DNA from: Rossellomorea aquimaris TF-12
GTDB taxonomy: Bacteria; Bacillota; Bacilli; Bacillales; Bacillaceae_B
Direction: 5' to 3'
Assembly (NCBI RefSeq): GCF_001648555.1
Contig: NZ_LQXM01000020.1
Span: 56,588-120,587, forward strand
Length of the DNA stretch: 64,000 nt
Shown piece after piece: positions 34,163 to 42,321 of the stretch. Position 1 is the stretch's first letter; each line of letters starts with the position of its first letter. The notes under the pieces are model-generated. The model had not been told where the DNA came from. It ran no database searches and was given only the letters and a program-made list of their open reading frames with translations. A program made the translations under genes and the position numbers.

Positions 34163-34867
34163 TTACTCCTTAATAGCTGCTTCCAAAGCAACTTCAATCA
34201 TTTCATTGAATGTTGTTTGACGCTCTTCGGAAGTCGTTTCTTCACCAGTTAAGATATGATCACTGACAGTTAAGACAGATAAAGCATTTCGTCCATATTT
34301 TGCTGCAAGTGTGTATAGAGCAGATGTTTCCATTTCTAATGCTAAAATTCCATATTGTGCCCATTTTTCGTGCTCAGCATTATCATTATAGAACATATCA
34401 GCCGTAAAAACATTTCCTACTTTTAAATTAAGACCCTTTTCAACACCAGCATCGTATGCTCTTTTAAGCAAATCAAAGTTGGCCGTAGGAGCATAATCAA
34501 TTCCATTAAAGGTTAATCGATTCATTTGAGAATCAGTTGATGATGTCATTGCAAGAATAACATCCCTGACCTTTACATCCTTTTGAATGGCACCACATGT
34601 ACCAACTCGAATTAAGTTTTGTACATTATAGCTTTGCATCAACTCATTAATATAAATAGAAATGGAAGGAACACCCATCCCCGTTCCTTGAACACTAATT
34701 CTTTTCCCTTTATAGGTACCTGTATATCCAAGCATGTTACGAACTTCATTATAGCACGTTGGATTTTCAAGGAATGTTTCTGCTATGTACTTTGCTCTAA
34801 GTGGATCACCTGGTAATAAAACTGTTTCTGCTATTTCGTTTTCTTTTGCATTAATATGTATACTCAC
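34163..34867 (-). CDS. deoD: Purine nucleoside phosphorylase DeoD
   Basis: A 234-residue hexameric (high-molecular-mass type) purine nucleoside phosphorylase that cleaves (deoxy)adenosine and (deoxy)inosine or guanosine with phosphate. Landmarks are [41 protein letters not shown] (phosphate site), [15 protein letters not shown] (ribose-binding Met-Glu) and [10 protein letters not shown] with the catalytic Asp. The start is a GTG (MSIHINA) behind AGGAGG. Its neighbours match the B. subtilis order. Confidence 0.97.
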   Translation of the reverse strand: MSIHINAKENEIAETVLLPGDPLRAKYIAETFLENPTCYNEVRNMLGYTGTYKGKRISVQGTGMGVPSISIYINELMQSYNVQNLIRVGTCGAIQKDVKVRDVILAMTSSTDSQMNRLTFNGIDYAPTANFDLLKRAYDAGVEKGLNLKVGNVFTADMFYNDNAEHEKWAQYGILALEMETSALYTLAAKYGRNALSVLTVSDHILTGEETTSEERQTTFNEMIEVALEAAIKE

Positions 34868-34996
34868 TTACTATTCCTCCTTAAAACTGTTGAATTATTA
34901 TTGTAATCCTTTTTGATAACATATGCAATTTTACCTTAGCCCTAATGGATAATATGTGAACCTGTCGGTAAAGCTATACATAAAGGAGGGATATAT

Positions 34997-35119
34997 ATGA
35001 CAAAAGAAAAAATGAGCAAAAAGCTAAAGCAAGCCGTTCAACACGCAAACGAAACGAACCCTTCTACTCGTAACCGAACACAACCTAATTCATCTAGAAG
35101 TGAAAGACTTAAATCATAA
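34997..35119 (+). CDS. Small basic hydrophilic protein, 40 residues
   Basis: MTKEKMSKKLKQAVQHANET followed by NPSTRNRTQPNSSRSERLKS. It is hydrophilic, rich in Lys, Asn, Ser and Arg, with no Cys, signal peptide or membrane helix. AAGGAGG six bases before the ATG is strong. A similar small protein gene follows after 16 bases. Composition resembles minor small acid-soluble spore proteins or other DNA-associated spore proteins, but I cannot match a family. Confidence 0.7.
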   Translation: MTKEKMSKKLKQAVQHANETNPSTRNRTQPNSSRSERLKS

Positions 35120-35135
35120 CGAGGAGGAACCTGAT

Positions 35136-35279
35136 ATGGGAAAAAAGCACCGTAACCGTATTAACTCTCCCAAGAAAAACAATCATATTCCTAAAGAAGC
35201 TTTAGATGCTGAACATAACGCCCACGGGAAAGAAAATTCTACTCAAAAGAGAAAAAACGGTCCAGGACATCACCTTTGA
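35136..35279 (+). CDS. Small basic hydrophilic protein, 47 residues
   Basis: Begins MGKKHRNRINSPKKNNHIPK, continues EALDAEHNAHGKENSTQKRK and ends NGPGHHL. It is strongly basic and disordered, with an EALDAEHNAHGK core. GAGGAGG is eight bases upstream of the ATG, and the preceding gene ends 16 bases before it, so both form one small operon closed by a terminator. Minor spore proteins have this composition; the assignment is a guess from composition only. Confidence 0.72.
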   Translation: MGKKHRNRINSPKKNNHIPKEALDAEHNAHGKENSTQKRKNGPGHHL

Positions 35280-35302
35280 TAATGGAATGAATATTACATG
35301 GA

Positions 35303-35338
35303 AAAGAAAGAATCTCACTAAAAAGAGATTCTTTCTTT
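35303..35338. terminator. Bidirectional terminator
   Basis: AAAGAAAGAATCTC pairs with GAGATTCTTTCTTT around an 8-base loop. It closes the two-gene small-protein operon on the plus strand and could also serve yodL. Confidence 0.85.
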
Positions 35339-35372
35339 CGTTATAGATAGATATTATTTTTCAGAAAGCACA

Positions 35373-35693
35373 TTAATGAATCAAAATTCGATTTACTCTT
35401 TTCCACCCATTCGGTTGAAGTCGATAATAATAATGTCCTCTTCTTCCTTCATCAATAAAGACAATGTCACGGGTTGTGATGTATCTCCCTTGATAATCCT
35501 TAGGAATTAGATCGGGTACATTAAAAATTCTAAAGGTTTCATATAGAGCTTCTTCATGATTAGAGGCTTCAATTGAAATTCGGTATACCCGTTCATACCC
35601 TTTATCTTCTCCATAATTGGGAGTTTGAAAAACGGTAATGTCATAGTTCGATCTCAACAGCTTAGGTCCAATAATTTTTTCAAGTAATGGCAT
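35373..35693 (-). CDS. yodL: YodL-family protein
   Basis: A 106-residue soluble protein (MPLLEKIIGPKLLRSNYDIT; VFIDEGRRGHYYYRLQPNGWKRVNR). Length and position beside deoD identify it as YodL of B. subtilis (105 residues), whose overproduction is reported to disturb cell shape through MreB/Mbl. A YodL-type domain covers the whole chain. GGAGGGATACTC precedes the ATG. It is monocistronic here. Confidence 0.85.
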   Translation of the reverse strand: MPLLEKIIGPKLLRSNYDITVFQTPNYGEDKGYERVYRISIEASNHEEALYETFRIFNVPDLIPKDYQGRYITTRDIVFIDEGRRGHYYYRLQPNGWKRVNRILIH

Positions 35694-35792
35694 GAGTATC
35701 CCTCCGACATTAGATAGTACTCATACTATTACACATTGGCTTTGTCGAATCCTTCATCAAAATTAGGGAACATTTGTCGAATTTGAACTTTT

Positions 35793-36563
35793 CTACTGCA
35801 ATCGACTAATTTCTTCTTTAAGTTTAGAAGGAAAGGATGGAAGTTCTGATGTTCTTACTGTCATTCTGATCATTGATTCATCCATTTCTAAAGCTTCAGC
35901 TAAAAACCCACCTAACCCTCTTGCTCTTCTATCTACCTCGATAAGTAAGTCAACTTGATCTTCTGATTGATTATAGAACATAATTTCAAGCTCATCTAAT
36001 GTCCGTTGGAATTGTCCATTCACCGGAACAAATTCAAATTCTTGAATAAATGGGTATCGACCTCTAAAGCGGCGTGGAGCTTCTTCACACTCCACTTTTC
36101 GAATTCTAAAACCTAGATCCTGTACAGAGTTTAATACATTATTTATTAATGTGTTAGGTAAGATCTCAATATAGTCTTTATCCTTAGGATCCACAGCATT
36201 CTTAATATCCAAGCCTGTAGCTACCCAAACTCTTGTGTTACCATACGTAATAGGTGTTTCAAATGGCAGTGTGAAGGTAAATGGCAATTCTTTTTTCTCA
36301 TTTTCACCAATGGTAAATGGTTCGGAAATTTGCACTTTTTGAATTGGAGCATAATCTGTATAATTTTTATCATCAGATTCGCGAATGTATGTAGTGAAAA
36401 GAGTAAGGTAAATTGAATCGATGGTCTGTTCAGCATTTCCACCTGTTACCTCTACGATTCCTTTAGCAGTTTCTCCAGCTTGGTAACTTGATTTTTCTAA
36501 TTTCGTATCAACAGTTGCTGCCCCTATACCGATTGAAGCAAACACTTTATTAAAAAATGACAT
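35793..36563 (-). CDS. spo0M: Sporulation-control protein Spo0M
   Basis: A 256-residue arrestin-fold protein that influences entry into sporulation and cell shape. MSFFNKVFASIGIGAATVDTKL, SYQAGETAKGIVEVTGG, LPFTFTLPFETPIT and the C-terminal RRARGLGGFLAEALEMDES segment are the Spo0M signatures. The ATG at 36563 has GGAGG seven bases upstream; one two codons earlier has no spacing. The kinase gene ends 18 bases upstream on the same strand, so the two are almost surely co-transcribed. Confidence 0.92.
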   Translation of the reverse strand: MSFFNKVFASIGIGAATVDTKLEKSSYQAGETAKGIVEVTGGNAEQTIDSIYLTLFTTYIRESDDKNYTDYAPIQKVQISEPFTIGENEKKELPFTFTLPFETPITYGNTRVWVATGLDIKNAVDPKDKDYIEILPNTLINNVLNSVQDLGFRIRKVECEEAPRRFRGRYPFIQEFEFVPVNGQFQRTLDELEIMFYNQSEDQVDLLIEVDRRARGLGGFLAEALEMDESMIRMTVRTSELPSFPSKLKEEISRLQ

Positions 36564-36581
36564 TTTCATTCCTCCATTTTG

Positions 36582-37379
36582 TTAGTCTTCTGTTCTTAAC
36601 ATTCTTAGTAATTCCTGCCTTACCTCTCTTGAGTTCAGAAACGGGACATCTATTTGTAATAATCTTCTTAAAAATTGACGGGTTTCTTCCTTTAACATTA
36701 ATTCTTCTTCCCAACTTCTTTCCTTTTTCGTCGTTGGTTCATAAGCAGAGTACAATAAAAATAATAAGAAATGCCCCAGGGCGTAGAAATCACTTTTCAC
36801 TGATTTTTCTCTCATTAATTCCTTATGTTGAGTAAGCTTTGGTTGATTAGTTGAACTAATTTCACACGATAACCCGAAATCAATGACATAAAGTGTGCTG
36901 TCATCTAATAAAATATTAGGTATTCTCAAATCCCGATGTATATACCCTTTATCATGAATAGAATTCAAAAGATTTACTAATTGGAGTCCTAACATTAATG
37001 ATTCTCTTTCTGAATATGTTTTTCCTTCTCTAAAAATTAAATCTTCGAATGTTCTTCCTTTCATTTTCTCCATGATAAAATAAGGGGTTTTATTGTATTC
37101 TCCATAACAATAAACGTTTGGAAACTGTGAATGAGATAGAATTTGTAACGTTATGAATTCATTTTTCACATATTGAACGGGATCAGAAAAAATTCTTTTG
37201 TAAGGTCGTATTCTTTTTAAAATAGCTTCTTGTCCCGTGATGGTATGCTCTAGAGAATAAGTAGTACCATAACTCCCTTTACCGACTAAATCAACTATTT
37301 TGTAATCATCAATAACAGTCCCTTTACTCCAAGGTTTCTCAAATCCATTTACAATCCTTCGTAATAAAGTGGAGACCAT
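36582..37379 (-). CDS. Stand-alone eukaryotic-type protein kinase
   Basis: A 265-residue Hanks-type kinase with no membrane anchor or PASTA repeats. The Gly loop is GKGSYG (33-38), the ATP Lys K55, the catalytic loop HRDLRIPN (D150, N155), and the metal loop DFG (D167). The usual Lys two after the catalytic Asp is Arg (HRDLR). It resembles small Bacillus kinases of the YbdM type. Between a His/Lys/Ser-rich peptide gene (20 bases upstream) and spo0M (18 bases downstream), it probably acts in sporulation; its substrates are not known. The ribosome site is weak. Confidence 0.88.
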   Translation of the reverse strand: MVSTLLRRIVNGFEKPWSKGTVIDDYKIVDLVGKGSYGTTYSLEHTITGQEAILKRIRPYKRIFSDPVQYVKNEFITLQILSHSQFPNVYCYGEYNKTPYFIMEKMKGRTFEDLIFREGKTYSERESLMLGLQLVNLLNSIHDKGYIHRDLRIPNILLDDSTLYVIDFGLSCEISSTNQPKLTQHKELMREKSVKSDFYALGHFLLFLLYSAYEPTTKKERSWEEELMLKEETRQFLRRLLQIDVPFLNSREVRQELLRMLRTED

Positions 37380-37399
37380 ACTAGTAAGCTTTCATTCTC

Positions 37400-37564
37400 T
37401 TAGCTACTAAAAAAACTAGAAAAACTTTTACTTTTATGCTTTTTCTTGTAGTAGTGATGACCATAATGTTTGGTAGATCGATGCTTCCTCCAAGAATCAC
37501 TGGAACTGTAATGATGACGATGGGAATTTAAACCTAATAGTTTTTTTATCAGCTTTCTTAACAT
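37400..37564 (-). CDS. His/Lys/Ser-rich CotG-like small protein, 54 residues
   Basis: MLRKLIKKLLGLNSHRHHYS, then SSDSWRKHRSTKHYGHHYYK, then KKHKSKSFSSFFSS. An amphipathic basic start is followed by repeats of Ser next to Lys/His/Arg, the kind of sequence found in CotG-like spore coat proteins that are phosphorylated on Ser. AGGAGGG precedes the ATG at 37564. It ends 20 bases before the kinase gene, in the same operon as the kinase and spo0M. Being a kinase substrate is my inference. Confidence 0.75.
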   Translation of the reverse strand: MLRKLIKKLLGLNSHRHHYSSSDSWRKHRSTKHYGHHYYKKKHKSKSFSSFFSS

Positions 37565-37704
37565 TTAATCCCTCCTATAGGACTTTGTATTTTCGGTATT
37601 TAAAAGGAGACTAATGATTTTGTCACAGATGTTTACATCCTATATTGAAATGTATTACTATCTACGTTTATGGATTCGTTAAGTTTCATTAAAGGAGTGA
37701 TAAT

Positions 37705-38796
37705 GTGTTCATTACACCATTTTTTAAATTCTTAAACCTTTTAAGCTTTAAGAAAGACACTTCCAATGAACCTCTTTTATCACAAGAAGCGGTTAAGAAG
37801 CTATTTTTAAATATGACGAAACAACAAAATCCTATGGTGTATTTCCCTCATGATCAAAGGTTAGTGCAATCCATCAAAAACAGTGTGAAGGAAGGAAATA
37901 TCAATAATATTACCCGAACAAAATGTTATATATCTTTTTTCAAAAGGAATCCGGAAATTCACTGGTCATTCTTAGCTCATATGGTTTCTAGAAATGCAGG
38001 TTATCATATGACAGATTTAAAAAGTGATTTTCTCAGTGAAGTTCTTCAGGATGTAGAAAGATTATCCTTTTATTCATTTCTAGAGTTATGCAATGCAGAG
38101 ATTTTCAGAGATGCTTATCCTCAACTTTTACTTTATGAGCATTGGAAACGAACAGGAACATCTCAACTCCACCTTCTACGGAAATTTAATGTTTCTAGAT
38201 TTATGGTTTCGATTTGGCAAGAATTTATGACCCAAAAAAATACTAAAGTTTTAACTATTGGACTGATTATGAATGAACAACATATGATTCAAAATAGGAT
38301 CATAAACGATTTCTGGAGAAAGTTCAGATTTGAAAAATGGTTATTTCTATTACAAGATCGACTTGAGGTTGGTTCAGTACTCTTTCCTTATGGTAAGGGG
38401 CAGCCATTCGCCTTGGCTGGTTTGCCCATTTCTCATTTTGAACAAGTTGAGAAAAGAATTGACATTGGAAAAAGACTATACAGCATTCTTTTTCACAAGG
38501 GGATTTTCCCTACAACCTTTACCTACGCAATTAGTTATCCTCACACAGCTTCGAGATCAGATTACTGGCCATTTGTATACTCGAAAAATAAAAAGGAGAA
38601 TTATCTTTTCAGTCCTGAATTAAAAAACGCATGGCCTAACAAAATTTTATCCACTGGTAAAACAAGTGATTGGATTTATCAAAAGTCTCTTAAAGATATG
38701 TCCCCTTTGCTGACAAATTCTCTGCCTGGAAACTTTCATATGACTACCAGATGGAAGATACTCACAACTTTATTGTTAAACGTTAAAAAAAAGTAA
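37705..38796 (+). CDS. DUF2515 (YppC-like) protein
   Basis: A 363-residue soluble protein. GNINNITRTKCYISFFKRNPEIHWSFLAHMVSRNAGYHMTDL is the conserved core of the DUF2515 family (YppC). No signal peptide or known active-site motif is visible. The start is a GTG with AAAGGAG at proper distance. It is transcribed alone, away from the kinase operon. Function is unknown. Confidence 0.72.
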   Translation: MFITPFFKFLNLLSFKKDTSNEPLLSQEAVKKLFLNMTKQQNPMVYFPHDQRLVQSIKNSVKEGNINNITRTKCYISFFKRNPEIHWSFLAHMVSRNAGYHMTDLKSDFLSEVLQDVERLSFYSFLELCNAEIFRDAYPQLLLYEHWKRTGTSQLHLLRKFNVSRFMVSIWQEFMTQKNTKVLTIGLIMNEQHMIQNRIINDFWRKFRFEKWLFLLQDRLEVGSVLFPYGKGQPFALAGLPISHFEQVEKRIDIGKRLYSILFHKGIFPTTFTYAISYPHTASRSDYWPFVYSKNKKENYLFSPELKNAWPNKILSTGKTSDWIYQKSLKDMSPLLTNSLPGNFHMTTRWKILTTLLLNVKKK

Positions 38797-38891
38797 CACA
38801 AATAAGAGTGCCTTCATTCCCTATACTAGGTATAAAGAATAAAAGGCACTCCATTCGTTACTTGTAAACTTCAATATAAAAAGCAATATAT

Positions 38892-39068
38892 TTATTCATC
38901 ATCTTCCCATTCTTCATCAATGATGCACTTGGCAATCAGATACTCAAACGCAATGTCTGCGATTTCATCCAGCTCATCTTCTGTTGGTACAAAACCTCTT
39001 TGGACAAGTTCTTTTAAAAAGAACTCTGCGATTTCCTCAGTGTCAATAAAGACTTCTATCTCACGCAT
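38892..39068 (-). CDS. yozD: YozD-like small acidic protein
   Basis: A 58-residue, very acidic protein (MREIEVFIDTEEIAEFFLKE ... DEEWEDDE). The size and place before yodN correspond to YozD of B. subtilis. The ATG at 39068 has GGGGGCG upstream. Function is unknown. Confidence 0.82.
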   Translation of the reverse strand: MREIEVFIDTEEIAEFFLKELVQRGFVPTEDELDEIADIAFEYLIAKCIIDEEWEDDE

Positions 39069-39192
39069 ATGATCGCCCCCTTTGATTCTCAATTTATGAC
39101 AATACCTTCTTAGTTATGCTAATAGAAAAAAGTTTTCATAAGATTGGGTGGACAAGCATAGACTTTATCAACAAAGATAGAGGAGCGATCTT

Positions 39193-39363
39193 ATGAAAAA
39201 CAAATTCACAAAAAAAGCCAAGAAAATAGTAAAAGAATTGGAACATGGTGAAGGAATCATCGTATTAGGTATGCAATGGATTTTACGAGCTGTTCTTATC
39301 TCTTTTTTGTTAATAAGTGTTCCAGTGTTTTTATATATCATGTGGCTTATTCCTTCTCTTTAA
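39193..39363 (+). CDS. Small one-helix membrane protein, 56 residues
   Basis: MKNKFTKKAKKIVKELEHGE, then GIIVLGMQWILRAVLISFLL, then ISVPVFLYIMWLIPSL. A basic, amphipathic start is followed by a long hydrophobic tail. AGAGGAG lies before the ATG at proper distance. Its last 17 bases overlap the end of yodN on the other strand. I do not recognise it. It is real by ribosome site and composition, but unconfirmed. Confidence 0.6.
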   Translation: MKNKFTKKAKKIVKELEHGEGIIVLGMQWILRAVLISFLLISVPVFLYIMWLIPSL

Positions 39364-40006
39364 CAATAGATTCAGAGCTTACATGATTTCTTAATTGTTC
39401 TAAAACATAATCCATTTTTTTCTTGTATTTGCTGTCTTGAAATAAAAGGTACAATGTTTTGTAATCATTATAATGATCAAGAAGATGATCAATCCAGTTG
39501 GCCTCTCGAGGTGTTGGTGAATTTAGAAGCTTGGTCTTCCCTTCCTTCTTCTGTGGAAAGACGAATCCATATTTTTTTATAAATGCTTCTGCTTGTTCTT
39601 CATCAGCAACAAGTGTGATTTCATCTTCATCAGCTTCTAGCCATTCGCCATCTGTTATTCTCATTAATTCGTAGATTACATCTTCCCATGCGTCATCTTT
39701 ATATCTCCAGATTTCTGTTCTAAAACCCACTACTTTAAAAAGGTCTTCTTCGTAACCCTTTACAATAACGAGGTCTCCAAACAGAAATTTGTATTCAATG
39801 TCGATCTGTTCTTGCTCAAATATATATCCATCATAGGTATCAAGGAGCTCTAACGCCTTCTCCTTAAACAGCCCTTCGCTTTCATTTACTTCATATAAAA
39901 ACTCACCATCTATTTTTTTAATATTTGTTATTTTTCCTACAGTACCGTAAATCGTCACTACCACTGTTTCCCCAACTCTGAACCTAGGCTCTTTTCGTTT
40001 CTTCAT
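39347..40006 (-). CDS. yodN: YodN-like protein
   Basis: A 219-residue soluble protein (MKKRKEPRFRVGETVVVTIYGT...). Its N-terminal half has SH3-like strands with GDLVIVKGYEEDLFKVVGFR repeated in style, and its C-terminal part is helical (WIDHLLDHYNDYKTLYLLFQD). Length and position between yozD and yozE match YodN of B. subtilis. The ATG at 40006 has GAGGGGAGC upstream; a start at 40069 is unsupported. Function is unknown. Confidence 0.82.
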   Translation of the reverse strand: MKKRKEPRFRVGETVVVTIYGTVGKITNIKKIDGEFLYEVNESEGLFKEKALELLDTYDGYIFEQEQIDIEYKFLFGDLVIVKGYEEDLFKVVGFRTEIWRYKDDAWEDVIYELMRITDGEWLEADEDEITLVADEEQAEAFIKKYGFVFPQKKEGKTKLLNSPTPREANWIDHLLDHYNDYKTLYLLFQDSKYKKKMDYVLEQLRNHVSSESIVKEKE

Positions 40007-40157
40007 GCTCCCCTCACCCTTAATCGCCTTTTTTATATGATATGCAAATAGCTTCATATCGGTATACACGAAATCCCCTTCTATTTATTTTAAGGAAATC
40101 AAATATTATGGATACTTTTATTGTATTTGTTAGAGAAACCAGGATAAAAAGACAAAA

Positions 40158-40205
40158 AAATAGACTGACTAAAGTAATATTTCACTTAAAAGTCAGCCTA
40201 TTTTA
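40158..40205 (-). terminator. Candidate terminator of yozE
   Basis: AAATAG and CTGACT pair with AGTCAG and CTATTT (one mismatch) around a long loop of about 20 bases; an A-run on its left gives a T-run in the direction of transcription. Confidence 0.55.
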
Positions 40206-40225
40206 TATATGCGTTTTTATGGACA

Positions 40226-40450
40226 TTATTCTTTTTCTTCGAATAGATAGTAATCCCAAGCCTTATCAAAAACAGACATGCTTTCTAAATAATGACCATT
40301 CATTTCAAGATATGAGCTAATATCATCGTACAATTTGGATTGCTTGGGAAAACTATGGTCATCATATGCGGAATTAGCGAATTTTGTTAAATCGTCATTT
40401 GCAGAAGGTTGTCTGTATTTCATTAAATAATGGTAAAAAGATTTTCTCAT
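40226..40450 (-). CDS. yozE: YozE family protein (UPF0346)
   Basis: A 74-residue protein whose whole length is the YozE fold: MRKSFYHYLMKYRQP, DDLTKFANSAYDDHSFPKQS, YDDISSYLEMNGHYLESMSVFDKAWDYY. Function is unknown for the family. GGTGG precedes the ATG. It lies between yodN and yokU as in B. subtilis. Confidence 0.92.
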   Translation of the reverse strand: MRKSFYHYLMKYRQPSANDDLTKFANSAYDDHSFPKQSKLYDDISSYLEMNGHYLESMSVFDKAWDYYLFEEKE

Positions 40451-40529
40451 TTAATCCACCGACCCTTGTTTGTTCACTTCTTTAGTAAAGGATAGCGGAT
40501 GAATGAGAATTCGTAAAGTATCGCCTCTT

Positions 40530-40817
40530 TCAAAAGCGAAAATAATTTCTCTTCAGCATTCGAGGCAGCTTCATTAATTCTTTATGGGTAATGACTTTTT
40601 CGATTTGACTTGTGTCCACAAGCATCAATTGATCCTCTATTTCTCCAATGACCTGTTCTTCCTGATAATTCATCCTGCACTCTTCACAGCTTACACTAGG
40701 TACATCTGTAATTTGAATAGCACGTGTACCACAAGGGAGCTCCCAATAGACAGGTAAAATGGTTTCCATGGCTGCTTCACTATTACACCACTCACAACGT
40801 TTATCATTCTTATCCAT
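40530..40817 (-). CDS. yokU: YokU family zinc-ribbon protein
   Basis: A 95-residue protein with two Cys pairs (CEWCNSE and CEECRMN) that should bind zinc, and a C-terminal half (IEKVITHKELMKLPRMLKRNYFRF) of the kind found in YgiT-like antitoxin N-termini. It overlaps the end of kamA by eight bases. The ATG at 40817 has AAGGAAG upstream. The family often accompanies lysine 2,3-aminomutase genes in Bacilli; its role is unknown. Confidence 0.87.
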   Translation of the reverse strand: MDKNDKRCEWCNSEAAMETILPVYWELPCGTRAIQITDVPSVSCEECRMNYQEEQVIGEIEDQLMLVDTSQIEKVITHKELMKLPRMLKRNYFRF

Positions 40818-42228
40818 TAATAGATTCTTCCTTATTATCATTCTCTTTTTTCATCTTTGAAAGGATAGACTTATGTTTTTTTTCTTTTAACTGATCTCGT
40901 TTACCTCTAAAATCTTTTAGAGAGTTGTGTTCCGGGTCCTCTTCATATTCCTTCCTGCGTTCCAACCGTTTTAAACCTGCAGGAGTTAGGGAGGAGTGGG
41001 TTTGATTCATCAGACCTGCAATTCCAATGGTTGGTTCTTTTATCTCCTCATCGTGATATACCTCTTTGAAGTACTCATCTGCTCTACCTGAAACGTATTG
41101 ATCTGGTTCTGGATAAGTCGAGATAACGCCTTCAAAATTCCGAACCACTACTTTGGAGGCACTTTGGGATATGAGGTAATTCGGTTGAAGAGAGATTTTG
41201 CCTCCACCACCAGGTGCATCTAAAACAAATGTAGGAACGGCATATCCGGATGTATGCCCTCTTAGGCCTTCAATAATTTCTAATCCTTTAGATACAGGAG
41301 CTCTAAAGTGCCCAATTCCTTCAGATAAATCACATTGATAAATATAATATGGTCGAACTCGAATCTTGACTAAATCATGCATGAGCTTTTTCATTATCGG
41401 TACGCTATCGTTAATTCCCGCCAAAATTACCGCTTGATTTCCTACAGGGACACCTGCATTCACCAACATTTCACATGCCTTTTTGGATTCTTCTGTGATT
41501 TCAATCGAGGTATTAAAATGAGTGTTTAACCAAACAGGGTGATACTTTTTGAGAATATTACATAAGTTTTCTGTGATTCTTTGTGGAAATACAACAGGTG
41601 CTCTTGTCCCAATGCGAATAATTTCAACATGAGGAATTTCTCGTAGGTTCTTTAAAATATATTCAAGGATTTGGTCATTAATTAAAAGCCCGTCGCCCCC
41701 AGATAATAGAACATCCCTGACACTCGGTGTCTCTCTAATATATTCTATTGCTGCATCTAATTGCTTCTTAGGTACACCCATTCCAATTTGTCCGGAGAAT
41801 CGTCTCCTCGTACAATATCGGCAATACATGGAACATTGATTCGTTACAAGGAATAAGACTCGATCAGGGTATCGATGTGTCAATCCAGGTACAGGTGAAT
41901 CTTCATCTTCATGTAATGGATCCTCGAGGTCGAATTTCGTTTTATGAAGCTCTTGACCAATGGGTACAGATTGCATTCGAATCGGACACCTGGAATCATC
42001 TTCATTCATAAGCCAGGCGTAGTAAGGCGTAATATTCAAAGGAATGGTTTTGGTGGAAATTTTGACTCCTTCTTCTTCTTCAGGAGTTAAATTGACAACT
42101 TTCTTCAAATCATCAAGAGTTCGAATGGTATTGGTCAGCTGCCAAAGCCAATTATCCCATTGTTCTTCCGATACATTTTTCCAAAGCTCAATATCCTTCC
42201 AATGTCTTTTAGGTTTATATAAATTCAT
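40810..42228 (-). CDS. kamA: Lysine 2,3-aminomutase
   Basis: A 472-residue radical SAM enzyme converting L-lysine to L-beta-lysine with PLP and a 4Fe-4S cluster. The cluster motif is CSMYCRYC (CxxxCxxC), followed by RRRFSGQIGMG and SGGDGLL; PLP contacts include the APGGGGKI segment. The N-terminus (MNLYKPKRHWKDIELWKNV) and length match B. subtilis KamA. The ATG at 42228 lies after GAGGGTGA. It is downstream of yodP on the same strand (94 bases), in the mother-cell lysine block known from B. subtilis. Confidence 0.97.
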   Translation of the reverse strand: MNLYKPKRHWKDIELWKNVSEEQWDNWLWQLTNTIRTLDDLKKVVNLTPEEEEGVKISTKTIPLNITPYYAWLMNEDDSRCPIRMQSVPIGQELHKTKFDLEDPLHEDEDSPVPGLTHRYPDRVLFLVTNQCSMYCRYCTRRRFSGQIGMGVPKKQLDAAIEYIRETPSVRDVLLSGGDGLLINDQILEYILKNLREIPHVEIIRIGTRAPVVFPQRITENLCNILKKYHPVWLNTHFNTSIEITEESKKACEMLVNAGVPVGNQAVILAGINDSVPIMKKLMHDLVKIRVRPYYIYQCDLSEGIGHFRAPVSKGLEIIEGLRGHTSGYAVPTFVLDAPGGGGKISLQPNYLISQSASKVVVRNFEGVISTYPEPDQYVSGRADEYFKEVYHDEEIKEPTIGIAGLMNQTHSSLTPAGLKRLERRKEYEEDPEHNSLKDFRGKRDQLKEKKHKSILSKMKKENDNKEESING

Positions 42229-42321
42229 CTTCACCCTCAACACCAACTTTCGAAAGATTATCTTTCTTTACATAATTTTGATGTCCTCTATGTTAGCCTA
42301 TGAATGAAAGTACAATTAGGT

